Under the pieces are notes generated by a model. The model worked only from the letters and a program-made list of their open reading frames with translations, was not told where the DNA came from and searched no databases. Below are positions 9,557 to 19,002 of a stretch of DNA of 64,000 nt, one piece after another. The DNA lies in the NCBI RefSeq assembly GCF_001027285.1, contig NZ_CP011509.1:5542501-5606500 (forward strand), given 5' to 3'. This DNA comes from Archangium gephyra. Its GTDB lineage: Bacteria; Myxococcota; Myxococcia; Myxococcales; Myxococcaceae. The first letter of the stretch is position 1. The number at the start of each line of letters is the position of its first letter. The position numbers were made by a program, and so were the translations under genes.

Positions 9557-9652
9557 CGGTAGGACAGAGGAATCGAACCTCCCAGGGACATGTCTCCATG
9601 CCCCCCACCGGTTTTGAAGACCGGGCCGGCCACCAGGTCCGGAGGTCCTACC
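9557..9652 (-). tRNA. selC: tRNA-Sec (anticodon TCA)
   Basis: A 96-nt gene on the minus strand. The 8-bp acceptor stem pairs GGTAGGAC (9645-9652) with GTCCTACC (9558-9565), and the discriminator is G at 9557. The anticodon loop CTTCAAA on a CCGGT/ACCGG stem puts TCA at 9617-9615. A long variable arm and the TTCGATT loop follow. The 8-bp acceptor, long variable arm and UCA anticodon are typical of bacterial selenocysteine tRNA. It lies 46 bp after the stop of the upstream metalloprotease gene on the same strand. It implies that selA, selB and selD exist elsewhere in the genome. Confidence 0.95.
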
Positions 9653-9698
9653 ACTCGCGATTACTGCCGGGCCGTGCCTCCCGCGTCAACGCCGCGTT

Positions 9699-10796
9699 TC
9701 AATCCAACCCGCGTTGCCACAGATCGTCCTCGTCCAGCCCCATCAAATGCCCGACCTCGTGCATCACCGTGATGCCGATCTGCTCGATGAGCTCCTCGCG
9801 CGTCTTCGCGAAGCGCTCCAGGTTCTTCTGGTACAGCACGATGGACGCGGGGTAGGGATCGAAGCTTTCGGGGTCGTCCGTGTAGAGGTTCCGCGTCCCC
9901 ACCGCCGGGCCCCGGAACACTCCCAGGATGCACGGCGACAGCGGCGGGCTCTCCCCCAGCAGATCCTCGTCCTTGGGAATCTCCTCCACCGCGATGGTGA
10001 CGTTGTCCAGGTACTCCTTCACGCGCCCGGGCAGTGCCTTCACCGCGTCCTCCACCGCCTTGTCGAAGGCCTCCTCACCCAGCTCCACCGGCGGAGGGAA
10101 CTCCTGGGGCGCCACCGCCTGCGCCTTCCCGAACCGCTTGCGCGCCTCCTTCGCATCTCCCCGCCGCTCGGCCAGCAGTCCCAGGTAGTGGTGCGCCCAC
10201 GGCTCGTCCGCCGCGTCCTTCAGCACCTCCTCGAACGCCGCCTGCGCCTCCGGGAACCGGCACAGCTCGAACAGGGCGATGGCCCGCTCCACCCGCGCCT
10301 CCACCGATCTCGGCACATGCCCCAGCGCCGCCTCCAGGCTCGCCACCGCCCGCGCACACTCGCCCACCTGGTTCAACCCGGTGCCCTCCAACAGGAGGAA
10401 CTCGAAGAGCAGCTCCACGTCGCCCGCCCGCTGGGCCAGCTTCCGCCCCCGGGCGCACAGCTCCAGGCCCTCTTCCACCGCCTCGCGGTCGTCTCCCACC
10501 CGGCACACCAGGCACTCGGCCGCCCCGAGCAACAGTTCGGTGTCTTCCGGGGCCGCCTTCAGGGCTTTCCCGTATGCCTCCAGGGCCTCCTCCGTCCGCC
10601 CCAGCTCCGTCAGGGTGGCCGCCCGCCAGTGCAGGGCCTCCGGCAGCCCGGGGGCCACGGCCAGGAGCGCTTCCGCTCCGGCCAGGGCCTCCTCGAAGGC
10701 GCCCTCCTCAAATGCCGCCGCCACCCCGTCGAGCCGAACCTCCACGTCCGACGGCGCCGCCTGCTTCGACGTACGCTTCCCCATGTGCGGCGACAT
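9699..10796 (-). CDS. TPR protein with C-terminal zincin-like metallopeptidase domain
   Basis: A 365-residue protein starting at ATG 10796 after GGAAGGGG; a second ATG at 10784 is possible. Residues about 20-215 are TPR-like helices (for example AAFEEGAFEEALAGAEALL and WAHHYLGLLAERRGDAKEA). The C-terminal 130 residues match the small zincin family once called DUF1025 (metallopeptidase family PF06262). It ends in MHEVGHLMGLDEDDL, with the HExxH motif at about residue 346. No signal peptide is seen, so it should be cytoplasmic. The substrate is unknown. It lies directly upstream of selC on the same strand. Confidence 0.85.
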   Translation of the reverse strand: MSPHMGKRTSKQAAPSDVEVRLDGVAAAFEEGAFEEALAGAEALLAVAPGLPEALHWRAATLTELGRTEEALEAYGKALKAAPEDTELLLGAAECLVCRVGDDREAVEEGLELCARGRKLAQRAGDVELLFEFLLLEGTGLNQVGECARAVASLEAALGHVPRSVEARVERAIALFELCRFPEAQAAFEEVLKDAADEPWAHHYLGLLAERRGDAKEARKRFGKAQAVAPQEFPPPVELGEEAFDKAVEDAVKALPGRVKEYLDNVTIAVEEIPKDEDLLGESPPLSPCILGVFRGPAVGTRNLYTDDPESFDPYPASIVLYQKNLERFAKTREELIEQIGITVMHEVGHLMGLDEDDLWQRGLD

Positions 10797-10814
10797 ACGA
10801 ACCCCTTCCGCGCG

Positions 10815-10843
10815 TTGTCAACGTGCGTCACGGCTGTTACGTT
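10815..10843 (+). promoter_or_regulatory. Sigma-70-like promoter for the receiver gene
   Basis: TTGTCA (10815-10820) and TACGTT (10838-10843) are separated by 17 bp. The GTG start follows 31 bp further on. Confidence 0.5.
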
Positions 10844-10874
10844 CCGCGGCCCCTGACTCCTCTCGTAAGGGCCC

Positions 10875-11231
10875 GTGAACATTCTGGTCGTGGATGATGA
10901 CGTCGAGCTGTGCACGCTGCTCTCTCGGTTCCTGGAGAAGCACGGGTACACCGTCTATTCCGCGGCAGACGCCTTGCAGGCCCTCGACATCCTCGAGCGC
11001 CACACGGTGGGCCTCGTCATCAGCGACTACCGGATGCCCCACATGGACGGCATCCAGTTCACCGAGATGCTCAAGGCCGATCCCCGTCACCAGACCACCT
11101 CGGTCATCCTCATGACGGGCAACGCCGACGGCAACGTGCACGACAAGGGGCTGCGCAAGGGCGTGGCCATGACGCTGGAGAAGCCCCTGGACTTCAATCA
11201 GCTTCTCAACCTCGTGCGTTTCGCCGAGTAG
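10875..11231 (+). CDS. Stand-alone response regulator receiver
   Basis: A 118-residue single receiver domain with no output domain, starting at GTG 10875. The acidic pocket is VVDDDVE (7-9), the phosphoacceptor Asp is D51 in VISDYRMP, and the conserved Thr and Lys lie in LMTG and LEKPLD. CheY-like proteins of this type pass phosphate or bind a partner, but the partner is not evident. The divergent neighbour is the TPR-metallopeptidase and the next gene on this strand is groEL with its own promoter, so the gene looks monocistronic. Confidence 0.9.
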   Translation: MNILVVDDDVELCTLLSRFLEKHGYTVYSAADALQALDILERHTVGLVISDYRMPHMDGIQFTEMLKADPRHQTTSVILMTGNADGNVHDKGLRKGVAMTLEKPLDFNQLLNLVRFAE

Positions 11232-11280
11232 CCCGCCCGCCCCCGGGCCGTCCGCTCCCCCACAGCCACTCCCTTCCGTG

Positions 11281-11308
11281 TTGACAACCCGGGGCCGCCT
11301 CTTATTTT
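11281..11308 (+). promoter_or_regulatory. Sigma-70-like promoter of groEL
   Basis: TTGACA (11281-11286, perfect consensus) and TATTTT (11303-11308) are 16 bp apart. The -10 box overlaps the CIRCE operator, as in HrcA-repressed genes. Confidence 0.75.
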
Positions 11309-11333
11309 GGCGCTCGCCTGGGCCGAGTGCTAA
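11307..11333. promoter_or_regulatory. CIRCE operator (HrcA binding site)
   Basis: TTGGCGCTC, nine bases, then GAGTGCTAA. The CIRCE consensus is TTAGCACTC-N9-GAGTGCTAA, so the right half is perfect and the left half differs at two positions. It overlaps the groEL -10 region and lies 54 bp before the start codon, which predicts HrcA repression and heat induction. Confidence 0.85.
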
Positions 11334-11386
11334 CCCCCGTACCCCGGCCCGCGTAGTCCATTCATCAATCTTTTCAGGAGGTTACG

Positions 11387-13027
<1,641 letters not shown>

Positions 13028-13051
13028 GCCTCGCTGAAGTGAGTCGAGCCC

Positions 13052-13092
13052 CCGGCCCCGGGTGCCTCCCTCGAGGAGGTGCTCGGGGCCGG
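13052..13092. terminator. Bidirectional hairpin between groEL and the hybrid kinase
   Basis: CCGGCCCCG (13052-13060) pairs perfectly with CGGGGCCGG (13084-13092), with a second CCTCC/GGAGG stem inside. The genes on both sides converge on it. Only a weak T run follows, so it may act on both strands with limited strength. Confidence 0.6.
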
Positions 13093-13117
13093 AGTGTTTC
13101 CAGCGGTGGGTCCGGTA

Positions 13118-14683
13118 TCAGGCCGCGAGCGGACGGCCCAGGAGGCGGGACAGCTCGTGGCCGAGCTCCCGGGCATCCATGTCCCGCGACAGGCACCCGG
13201 ACGCGCCGGCGCGCAGGGCCTCCAGCACCATGTCCTGGGAGAGGTATCCGGCGAGCACCACGAAGGGCGCTCCCTGGCCCAGCTTCCGCGCCAGCTCCAG
13301 GGCCTGCCGCCCGTAGGCGCCGGGCAGCTCCCAGCTCACCACCACGGCCGCCGGGGGCTCCGCGGCGGGCTCCGTGGGCGCGTCCGTCAGCACCCGCGCC
13401 TCCAGTCCCAGCAGGGCGAGTGCCTCGGCGAGCCGATGGGCGGAGGCGGGATTCTCCTCGAGCACGTCCACGCGGCGGCTCGCTCCCGGCAGTGCCCGCC
13501 GGGTGGGCACGGCCTGCGTGAGGGCCTCGCGCAGCTTCGTGCGCACCTCGCGGATGTCGTCGAAGGGCTTGAGCAGGTAGTCCAGCAGTCCGAGCTCCAG
13601 CGCCTGCTGCGCCGTCACCAGCGAGGGGTAGCCCGTCATCAGGATGACGCGCGAGCTGGGATCCAACCGGCGCGCCTGCTGCGCCAGCTCCAGGCCCGAG
13701 AGGCCCGGCAGGTTCTTGTCCGTGACGATGAGGTCCACCGGGCCACGCTTCAGCTGCTCGAGCCCCTCCTCGGCGGTGGCGGCCTCGAGCACCTCGCACT
13801 CCCGGCCCATCAAGTCCTTGAAGACGCTGCGGATGATCTCCTCGTCATCCACCACCAGCAGGCGGCGGCGCGCGGGGGCCGGAGCGGGTGAGGCGGCGCC
13901 CGGGTTAGGGGAGGCGGAGGCCCCCGGGACAGCGCCCGGGGCGGGGAAGAGGACGCGGAAGACGGTGGTGGGCGCGGGCTGATCCACCAGCACCGAGGAG
14001 GGGACGAGCTCCAGCCGTGCGTGGTGCTCCTGCGCGATGCGCCGGCACACCGCGAGCCCCAGCCCGGTGCCGCGCTTGTTGCCCGTCACGTAGGGCTCGA
14101 AGAGGCGGTGGCGCACGGACTCGGAGACGCCCGGGCCCCAGTCCGCCACGTACATCACCGGCGACGTCCCCTCGCGTGCCAGCACCACCTTCACCCGCCC
14201 CGGCCCCGACACCGCGTCGCGCGCGTTGTTGAGCAGGTTGAGGGTGAGCTGCTCCAGCAGCCGGCCATTGCCCTGGACGGTCAGGTCCTCGGGCGCCTCC
14301 ACCTGGAGCGTGACGCGGGCGGAGTCCGGGTTGAGGCCGAAGGCACGCGCCGCCGCCTGCACGTGCGTCACCAGCGACACGGCCTGTTGCGGCGCGGGGC
14401 GCTCGCTGGCCAGCCGGGTGAAGTCGGAGATGATCTGCTCCATCCGCTCCACCTGGGCCAGCATCTGCCGCAGCGGGCCGCGTGTGCCGATCTCCTCGGA
14501 GAGCATCTGGGTATAGGCCTTTACCCCCAACAGCGGCTGGCGCAGCTCGTGGAGCACTTCGGCGGCCAGCTGGGTGGAGCCCGCACTGGTGCGTTGCAGC
14601 TCCGCGGCGGCGGCCTTCGCCGCCGGCAGATCGCCCGCTTCCAGGGCCTGCAGCAGGTGCGCGAGCGGGACCGGGATGTCCAT
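13118..14683 (-). CDS. Hybrid histidine kinase with two receiver domains (second degenerate)
   Basis: A 521-residue cytoplasmic kinase with no membrane segment. After a short N-terminal helix comes the HisKA box LHELRQPLLG (H45). The ATPase domain has N box NLLNNARDAV, G1 box DWGPGV and G2 box GTGLGLAV. A Pro/Ala linker leads to a receiver with VVDDEE and phosphoacceptor in IVTDKNLP, ending in LLKPF. A second receiver-like domain fills the last 125 residues. It reads VVVSWELPG where the Asp should be, so it cannot be phosphorylated the usual way. No sensor domain is present, so input probably comes from a partner protein. It is divergent from the ferritin gene and convergent with groEL. Confidence 0.92.
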   Translation of the reverse strand: MDIPVPLAHLLQALEAGDLPAAKAAAAELQRTSAGSTQLAAEVLHELRQPLLGVKAYTQMLSEEIGTRGPLRQMLAQVERMEQIISDFTRLASERPAPQQAVSLVTHVQAAARAFGLNPDSARVTLQVEAPEDLTVQGNGRLLEQLTLNLLNNARDAVSGPGRVKVVLAREGTSPVMYVADWGPGVSESVRHRLFEPYVTGNKRGTGLGLAVCRRIAQEHHARLELVPSSVLVDQPAPTTVFRVLFPAPGAVPGASASPNPGAASPAPAPARRRLLVVDDEEIIRSVFKDLMGRECEVLEAATAEEGLEQLKRGPVDLIVTDKNLPGLSGLELAQQARRLDPSSRVILMTGYPSLVTAQQALELGLLDYLLKPFDDIREVRTKLREALTQAVPTRRALPGASRRVDVLEENPASAHRLAEALALLGLEARVLTDAPTEPAAEPPAAVVVSWELPGAYGRQALELARKLGQGAPFVVLAGYLSQDMVLEALRAGASGCLSRDMDARELGHELSRLLGRPLAA

Positions 14684-14824
14684 GGTTCATCAGCATGGCC
14701 GAGCCACCCGCCCGGCCGCAACGCGAGGCGCTGGATTCCGTTGACCAGCGGCCCCTGGCACACGGATGCTGCTGGCGCCTACACCTTCCGCCCATACTCG
14801 CCGTATGTGCCCGGGGAGTCCCTC

Positions 14825-15217
14825 ATGCCGCAGACCAATCCATTCCACGCGATGGTGCCCAGGAAGTTGACGGACTCGGAGCTGGCCCGCGCCATCCGGT
14901 TGGACATGGAGGCGGAGCTGGACGCCATCAACCTCTACGCCGCCCACATCGACGCCACGGACAACGAGGACGCCAAGGCCATCCTCCGTCACGTCATGGA
15001 CGAGGAGCGCGAGCACGCCGCGCTCTTCTGGGAGCTGATCGCCCGCCTGGATCCCGCCCAGGCCGAGCACATCAAGGTGATGTCGGAGAAGTACCGGCTC
15101 ATCGTCTCCGGGGCCTCGCACGAGGCGGTGGAGGCCGCGGGCGAGGGCGGTGAGCGCTCCTCGGCGCCGGAGCCGGGCCTGGACAAGCGGCTGACGGTGG
15201 GCTCGCTGCGGCGCTGA
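14825..15217 (+). CDS. encC: Encapsulin-cargo ferritin-like protein
   Basis: A 130-residue four-helix ferritin-like protein, ATG 14825 after GGGGAG. Metal ligands fit the encapsulated-ferritin pattern: E31 in the first helix (MEAELDAINLY) and E61 and H64 in DEEREHAALF. The last eight residues are LTVGSLRR, after a flexible Gly/Ser/Pro linker. That is the cargo-loading peptide of Myxococcus EncB, EncC and EncD. The protein should oxidise ferrous iron inside the encapsulin nanocompartment, storing iron and limiting oxidative stress. The shell gene encA is not in the window. The name encC rests on size and remembered neighbourhood; encB is the alternative. Confidence 0.88.
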   Translation: MPQTNPFHAMVPRKLTDSELARAIRLDMEAELDAINLYAAHIDATDNEDAKAILRHVMDEEREHAALFWELIARLDPAQAEHIKVMSEKYRLIVSGASHEAVEAAGEGGERSSAPEPGLDKRLTVGSLRR

Positions 15218-15224
15218 GCCCGGC

Positions 15225-16601
15225 TCAGCTCCCGGTGGGCTGGCTGTGGCGCGCCGGGGGCGTGGCCTCCAGATCCCGGGCGGCCATGTAGACGACGTTG
15301 CGGCTGCCCTTCTTGCCCCGGTACATGGCCCGGTCCGCCAGGTCCAACAGCGTGGACTTGTCCTGCGCGTGCTCGGGGAAGCTGGCCATGCCGATGCACG
15401 TGGAGAGCGCCAGCGAGTGTCCCTCGCGCGCCAGGAAGCGGTGGTTCTCCACGGTGCGACGGATGCGCTCGGCCACCTTCAGCGCGCCGCCCGAGTCGGT
15501 GCCCCGCAGCAGCACCACGTACTCGTCCCCGCCGTAGCGCACCGCCACGTCCCTGTCTCTCACGCACCCCTTGAGCACCCGCGCCATCTCCACCAGCAGC
15601 TGCGAGCCCACCAGGTGCCCGTGGGTGTCGTTGACGCTCTTGAAGTAGTCCAGGTCCAGGAAGAGGAGGCTGAAGACACCCTGCGTCTGCTGGGCGTTCT
15701 TCACCTCGCGATCCAGCACCAGGTGCAGGTAGCGGGTATTGAAGAGGTGGGTGAGGTCGTCCAGGTAGGCCAGATCCTCCACCTCGGCGATGCGGCCCAG
15801 GTTGCGCAGGGCGAGCGCCAGACAGCGGGCGAGGAAGCCCGTGGCCTCGGCGATGCCCTCGGGCGGAGAGCCGGGGTAGAGGAGGACGGCGTAGCCGAGC
15901 AGATCCTCTCCCTCGATGGCGGGGACGGCGAGGGCACGCGGCCAGAGGCCCGGCAGCCCTTCCAGCACCCGCACCTCCCGGGTCGTCCCCAGGCGCGGCG
16001 TGACGGAGCCGATGAGGGTGGCCTCCTGCGTCTGACTGCTCAGCCCCTGGGTGCCCAGCAGCCGGGTCCGGCCGCTGCCATCGGACTGGAACAGCAGCGC
16101 GGCGCTGGCCGAGGCCATGGACAGGAAGGCGGCACAGGCGGTCTCCGTCAGCCGGCTCCGGTCGAGCGTGGTGGAGATGCGCTGTCCCGTTTCCAACAGG
16201 GAGACGTAGCGGCGCAGCGCGGCGTTCTCCGTCAGCAGCTCGCGCGTGGCCAGCGCCCGGTTCACGGCGTGCTGGAGCACCTCCGGCGCCACCGGCTTGA
16301 CGAGGTACTCCGAGGCCCCGCTCTTGATGGCGCGCACCGCCGGGTCCACCTTGTCCAGGCCGGTGATGACCACCACCTCGATGCCCGGGTAGTGCTCCTT
16401 GGTGTGGCGCAGCACCTCCATCCCATCTCCGGTGGGGAGGATGAGGTCCGTCACCACCACGTCGTAGGGGGCCTGGGCCAGGGTCTCCTTGACCTCCTGG
16501 ACACTGGCCACGGCGGTGACCTCGTGGCCCACCCCACGCAGGTAGTCCCCGTAAACGGCCCGGGCGATCTTTTCGTCATCGACGAGGAGCAGGCGCGCCA
16601 T
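15225..16601 (-). CDS. Response regulator diguanylate cyclase (REC-GAF-like-GGDEF)
   Basis: A 458-residue soluble protein. The N-terminal receiver has VDDEK, phosphoacceptor D52 (VVTDLILP) and LVKPV. A middle region (about 130-280) looks GAF-like. The C-terminal GGDEF domain has active-site GGDEY at about 352. The inhibitory RxxD site (RDRD) lies five residues before it, so the enzyme should make c-di-GMP from GTP with product feedback. Tyr for Phe in the last position is a common active variant. The gene converges on the ferritin gene with only 7 bp between stops and is divergent from the CheW-like gene. Confidence 0.93.
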   Translation of the reverse strand: MARLLLVDDEKIARAVYGDYLRGVGHEVTAVASVQEVKETLAQAPYDVVVTDLILPTGDGMEVLRHTKEHYPGIEVVVITGLDKVDPAVRAIKSGASEYLVKPVAPEVLQHAVNRALATRELLTENAALRRYVSLLETGQRISTTLDRSRLTETACAAFLSMASASAALLFQSDGSGRTRLLGTQGLSSQTQEATLIGSVTPRLGTTREVRVLEGLPGLWPRALAVPAIEGEDLLGYAVLLYPGSPPEGIAEATGFLARCLALALRNLGRIAEVEDLAYLDDLTHLFNTRYLHLVLDREVKNAQQTQGVFSLLFLDLDYFKSVNDTHGHLVGSQLLVEMARVLKGCVRDRDVAVRYGGDEYVVLLRGTDSGGALKVAERIRRTVENHRFLAREGHSLALSTCIGMASFPEHAQDKSTLLDLADRAMYRGKKGSRNVVYMAARDLEATPPARHSQPTGS

Positions 16602-16650
16602 CTCACCGAAGGGCTTACCACCCCGGCTCCAGGGCTGCTAGCCTGCCCCG

Positions 16651-17462
16651 GTGCCTCCCTACGAAAGCGGACGCCGGCTCTGTCTCCTGATGGAAGCGGG
16701 CGACACCCGCTTCTCCGTCGAGGCCACCTCCGTCATGGAGGTCGCCGCGCCGGGACCCGATGAGACCAGTCTGCGCGGTGTGCTCGAGGTACGGGATCTG
16801 TCCGTGCTGCTCGGCGGCGAGCCGGAGCAGACCCCGGGCATGGTGGTGGTGTTCGACGTCAGCCCCACCCTGGCCGTGCGCGTCCGCTCCATCGTCGAGG
16901 TGACGGACGTGGCCCCGGCTCCCCACTTCCTGCTGCCCACGGGGCTGGGGGACACCCTGGCCGCGCTCAGCCGCAGCGCCGTGCTCCACAAGGAGCGGCT
17001 CTACCTGGAGATCAACGCCGAGGCGCTCCCCCACGAGCCCGGCACCGTGAGCCCCCCTCCCCAGCTCCCTGTCCGGCTCACCGGGTTGACGCCTGAGCGC
17101 TCGCTCGTCTTCGAGTCCCAGGGGCGTCTGTTCGGTCTTCCACTCTCCTGGGTGTCCCAGGTGGTGACGCGCGGGCCCGCCTTCAGCGCGCTGCCGGGGC
17201 GGAGTGGGGCGGTGGCGGGCGTCATGCCCCATGGACAGGCGCTCTGGCCCCTGTACGCGGCTCCAGCGCTGCTGGGGGGGCCTCCCGGGCGGAGGACTTC
17301 CTGGTGCTCGTCGAGCTGGAGGGCCGCAACCTGGGGCTGTGCGCCTCGCGCGTGCTGGGCGTCCACCCCCGTTTCGAGCCCGCAGGGGAGCCGGGGGAGT
17401 TCACCGCGCCCGGAGTGCCCGGCCCCGTGCTCTTTCTGGACCTGCGGCGCATGTTTTCTTGA
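16651..17462 (+). CDS. Double CheW-like domain protein, frameshifted in a G run
   Basis: GTG 16651 opens a protein with two CheW-like halves (about 1-105 and 145-270), for example SVEATSVMEVAAPG and FGLPLSWVSQVVTRG. The frame is lost at the 7-G run 17274-17280. The reading frame then changes to Arg/Ser/Trp-rich nonsense, while another frame resumes with ASRAEDFLVLVELEGRNLG and ends naturally at RRMFS (TGA 17460-17462). One extra G would restore a 270-residue protein. CheW proteins link receptors to CheA kinases. The gene has no Shine-Dalgarno; TAGCCT lies 6 nt before GTG. The frameshift may be a sequencing error or slippage. Confidence 0.75.
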
Positions 17463-17585
17463 GCATCCGCTTGTTTTCTTGAAGGCCCGGGTGCCGAACC
17501 GTAAGCTGCCCGGCTTGACAGTGGGACTCCGAGTCCCGATTTCTCACCGAATTCTAGGGGGTTGGATCCCCCGAGGCCCGAACCG

Positions 17586-18911
17586 ATGCCCAAGAATCTG
17601 CTGGTCGCCGATGACTCGCTCACCATCCGCAAGGTGATCGGGATGATCTTCGCGACCGAGGACTTTCAGGTCACCGCGGTCGACAACGGGCTGGACGCCA
17701 TCACCCGGTCGCGCGAGCTGCGCCCCGACGTGGTGCTCGCGGATGTGATGATGCCGGGCAAGAACGGCTACGAGGTCTGCGAGGCAATCAAGAACGATCC
17801 GGCCACGCAGAGCATCCCCGTGCTGTTGCTGGCTGGTACCTTCGAGGCCTTTGACGAGGCCCGCGCGCGTGCGGCCAGGGCGGACGACCACATCACCAAG
17901 CCCTTCGAGAGCCAGGTGCTCCTGGACAAGGTGAAGACGCTGGTGGGTCAGAAGTCCAACACCATGCCCGCCTCCGCCGCCACCCAGGTCATCCCCAGTG
18001 GCCCGCCCGCCGCCGCCACCGCCGCCCAGCCGCCGCGTCCCGCCGGTCCTCCGGGCCCTGGCGTGCCGCGTCCGCCGGGGCCGGGCATGCCTCCGGGTCC
18101 GGGTGTGCCTCCCGGGCCGGGTGCGCCGGGCATGGCGCGTCCGCCCGCGCCGGGCATGCCGCCGGGGCCGGGTCCGCGTCCTGGAATGCCGGGGCCGGGC
18201 ATGCCTCCGCCGGGTGCGCGTCCGCCGGGGCCGGGAATGCCGCCTCCGGGTGCGCCGGGCATGGCGCGTCCGCCGGGAGGACCGGGCATGCCGCCTCCGG
18301 GTGCGCCGGGCATGGCGCGTCCTCCGGGAGGACCGGGCATGCCGCCTCCGGGTGCGCCGGGCATGGCGCGTCCTCCGGGAGGACCGGGCATGCCGCCTCC
18401 GGGTGCGCCGGGCATGGCGCGTCCGCCAGGGCCGGGCATGCCTCCTCCGGGTGCGCCGGGCATGGCGCGTCCGGGAATGCCGGGGCCGGGGCCTTCTCCC
18501 ACCGCTGGCATGCCGACCGGGGGTCTGCCTCGTCCGCCGGGCGCCACGGCGCTGCCCACGGCGGCGCCTCCCGCCGCGGGCCGTGGCAGGGATCCCTTCG
18601 GTCTCAGCGCCCCCGCGGCGCAGCCCGTTCCCGTCGAGGAGCCGGCCGAGGCCAGTGGTCTGGAGGAGCTCTCGCTCGATGAGCCCGAGCCCATCGCTCC
18701 GGCGCCGGCCCACACCCCGGCGCCCGTCGCGGAGGCCCGGCACGCTCCCTCCTCCGCCGATGGAGGCGAGGCGCAGCTGCGCGAGGCGCTCTCCAAGGCC
18801 TCCCGCGAGGTCATCGAGAAGATCGCCTGGGAAGTCGTTCCCCAGCTGGCCGAGACGATCATCCGCGAGGAGCTGGAGCGGTTGATCAAGGACCGCGAGA
18901 CGAAGCACTGA
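17586..18911 (+). CDS. Response regulator with Pro/Gly/Met-rich repeat linker
   Basis: A 441-residue protein from ATG 17586; TTG 17562 would add eight residues. Residues 1-125 are a receiver with VADDS, phosphoacceptor D53 (LADVMMPG) and ITKPFE. Residues about 150-320 are low complexity, dominated by a 17-residue unit with PGMPPPGAPGMARPP. A Glu/Pro-rich linker follows. The last 45 residues form a conserved-looking amphipathic helix (REVIEKIAWEVVPQLAETII), seen at the end of many deltaproteobacterial receivers. No DNA-binding or enzymatic output domain is present. A disordered repeat plus short helix suggests scaffolding or polar localisation, which is inference. Confidence 0.85.
   Translation: MPKNLLVADDSLTIRKVIGMIFATEDFQVTAVDNGLDAITRSRELRPDVVLADVMMPGKNGYEVCEAIKNDPATQSIPVLLLAGTFEAFDEARARAARADDHITKPFESQVLLDKVKTLVGQKSNTMPASAATQVIPSGPPAAATAAQPPRPAGPPGPGVPRPPGPGMPPGPGVPPGPGAPGMARPPAPGMPPGPGPRPGMPGPGMPPPGARPPGPGMPPPGAPGMARPPGGPGMPPPGAPGMARPPGGPGMPPPGAPGMARPPGGPGMPPPGAPGMARPPGPGMPPPGAPGMARPGMPGPGPSPTAGMPTGGLPRPPGATALPTAAPPAAGRGRDPFGLSAPAAQPVPVEEPAEASGLEELSLDEPEPIAPAPAHTPAPVAEARHAPSSADGGEAQLREALSKASREVIEKIAWEVVPQLAETIIREELERLIKDRETKH
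18228..18430 (+). repeat. 51-bp in-frame tandem repeat
   Basis: Units starting with GGACCGGGC at 18279, 18330 and 18381 recur at exactly 51 bp and are almost identical, with decayed copies on both sides. Each encodes 17 residues, so copy-number change keeps the frame. Such arrays often vary in length between strains. Confidence 0.9.
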
Positions 18912-18943
18912 GCTCGAATCGTCGTAGCTGCTTTCTCCACCCC

Positions 18944-18991
18944 GACCGGCCCTCGTCGGGCCGGTCCTTCCACCGGCCCGAGTGGGCCGGT
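18944..18991 (+). terminator. Two tandem GC hairpins directly before valS
   Basis: GACCGGCCC (18944-18952) pairs with GGGCCGGTC (18958-18966). ACCGGCCC (18972-18979) pairs with GGGCCGGT (18984-18991), followed by TCTCATTTT. The stems are nearly the same sequence, so alternative pairing is possible. The second could terminate the upstream transcript, but valS starts only 11 nt later without a visible Shine-Dalgarno. Confidence 0.6.
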
Positions 18992-19002
18992 TCTCATTTT
19001 CA

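Larger units (their letters stand above)
7939..9589. mobile_element. Island remnant integrated at the 3' end of selC
   Basis: A 33-bp sequence forming the 3' end of the tRNA-Sec gene (9557-9589) is repeated identically, in the same orientation, at 7939-7971. This is the classical footprint of integrase-mediated insertion at a tRNA 3' end: the intact tRNA at one side, a duplicated 3' end at the other. The 1.6 kb between holds an immunity gene, a disrupted lipoprotein toxin and a short gene fragment. No integrase gene is left. Two 9-bp repeats just inside the left boundary could be old integrase arm sites. The element separates selC and the housekeeping genes from the NRPS gene. Confidence 0.75.

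Noticed and set aside
17562..17585. TTG start for the receiver-repeat protein
   Set aside because: ATG 17586 directly precedes the receiver fold; the eight extra residues are not supported.
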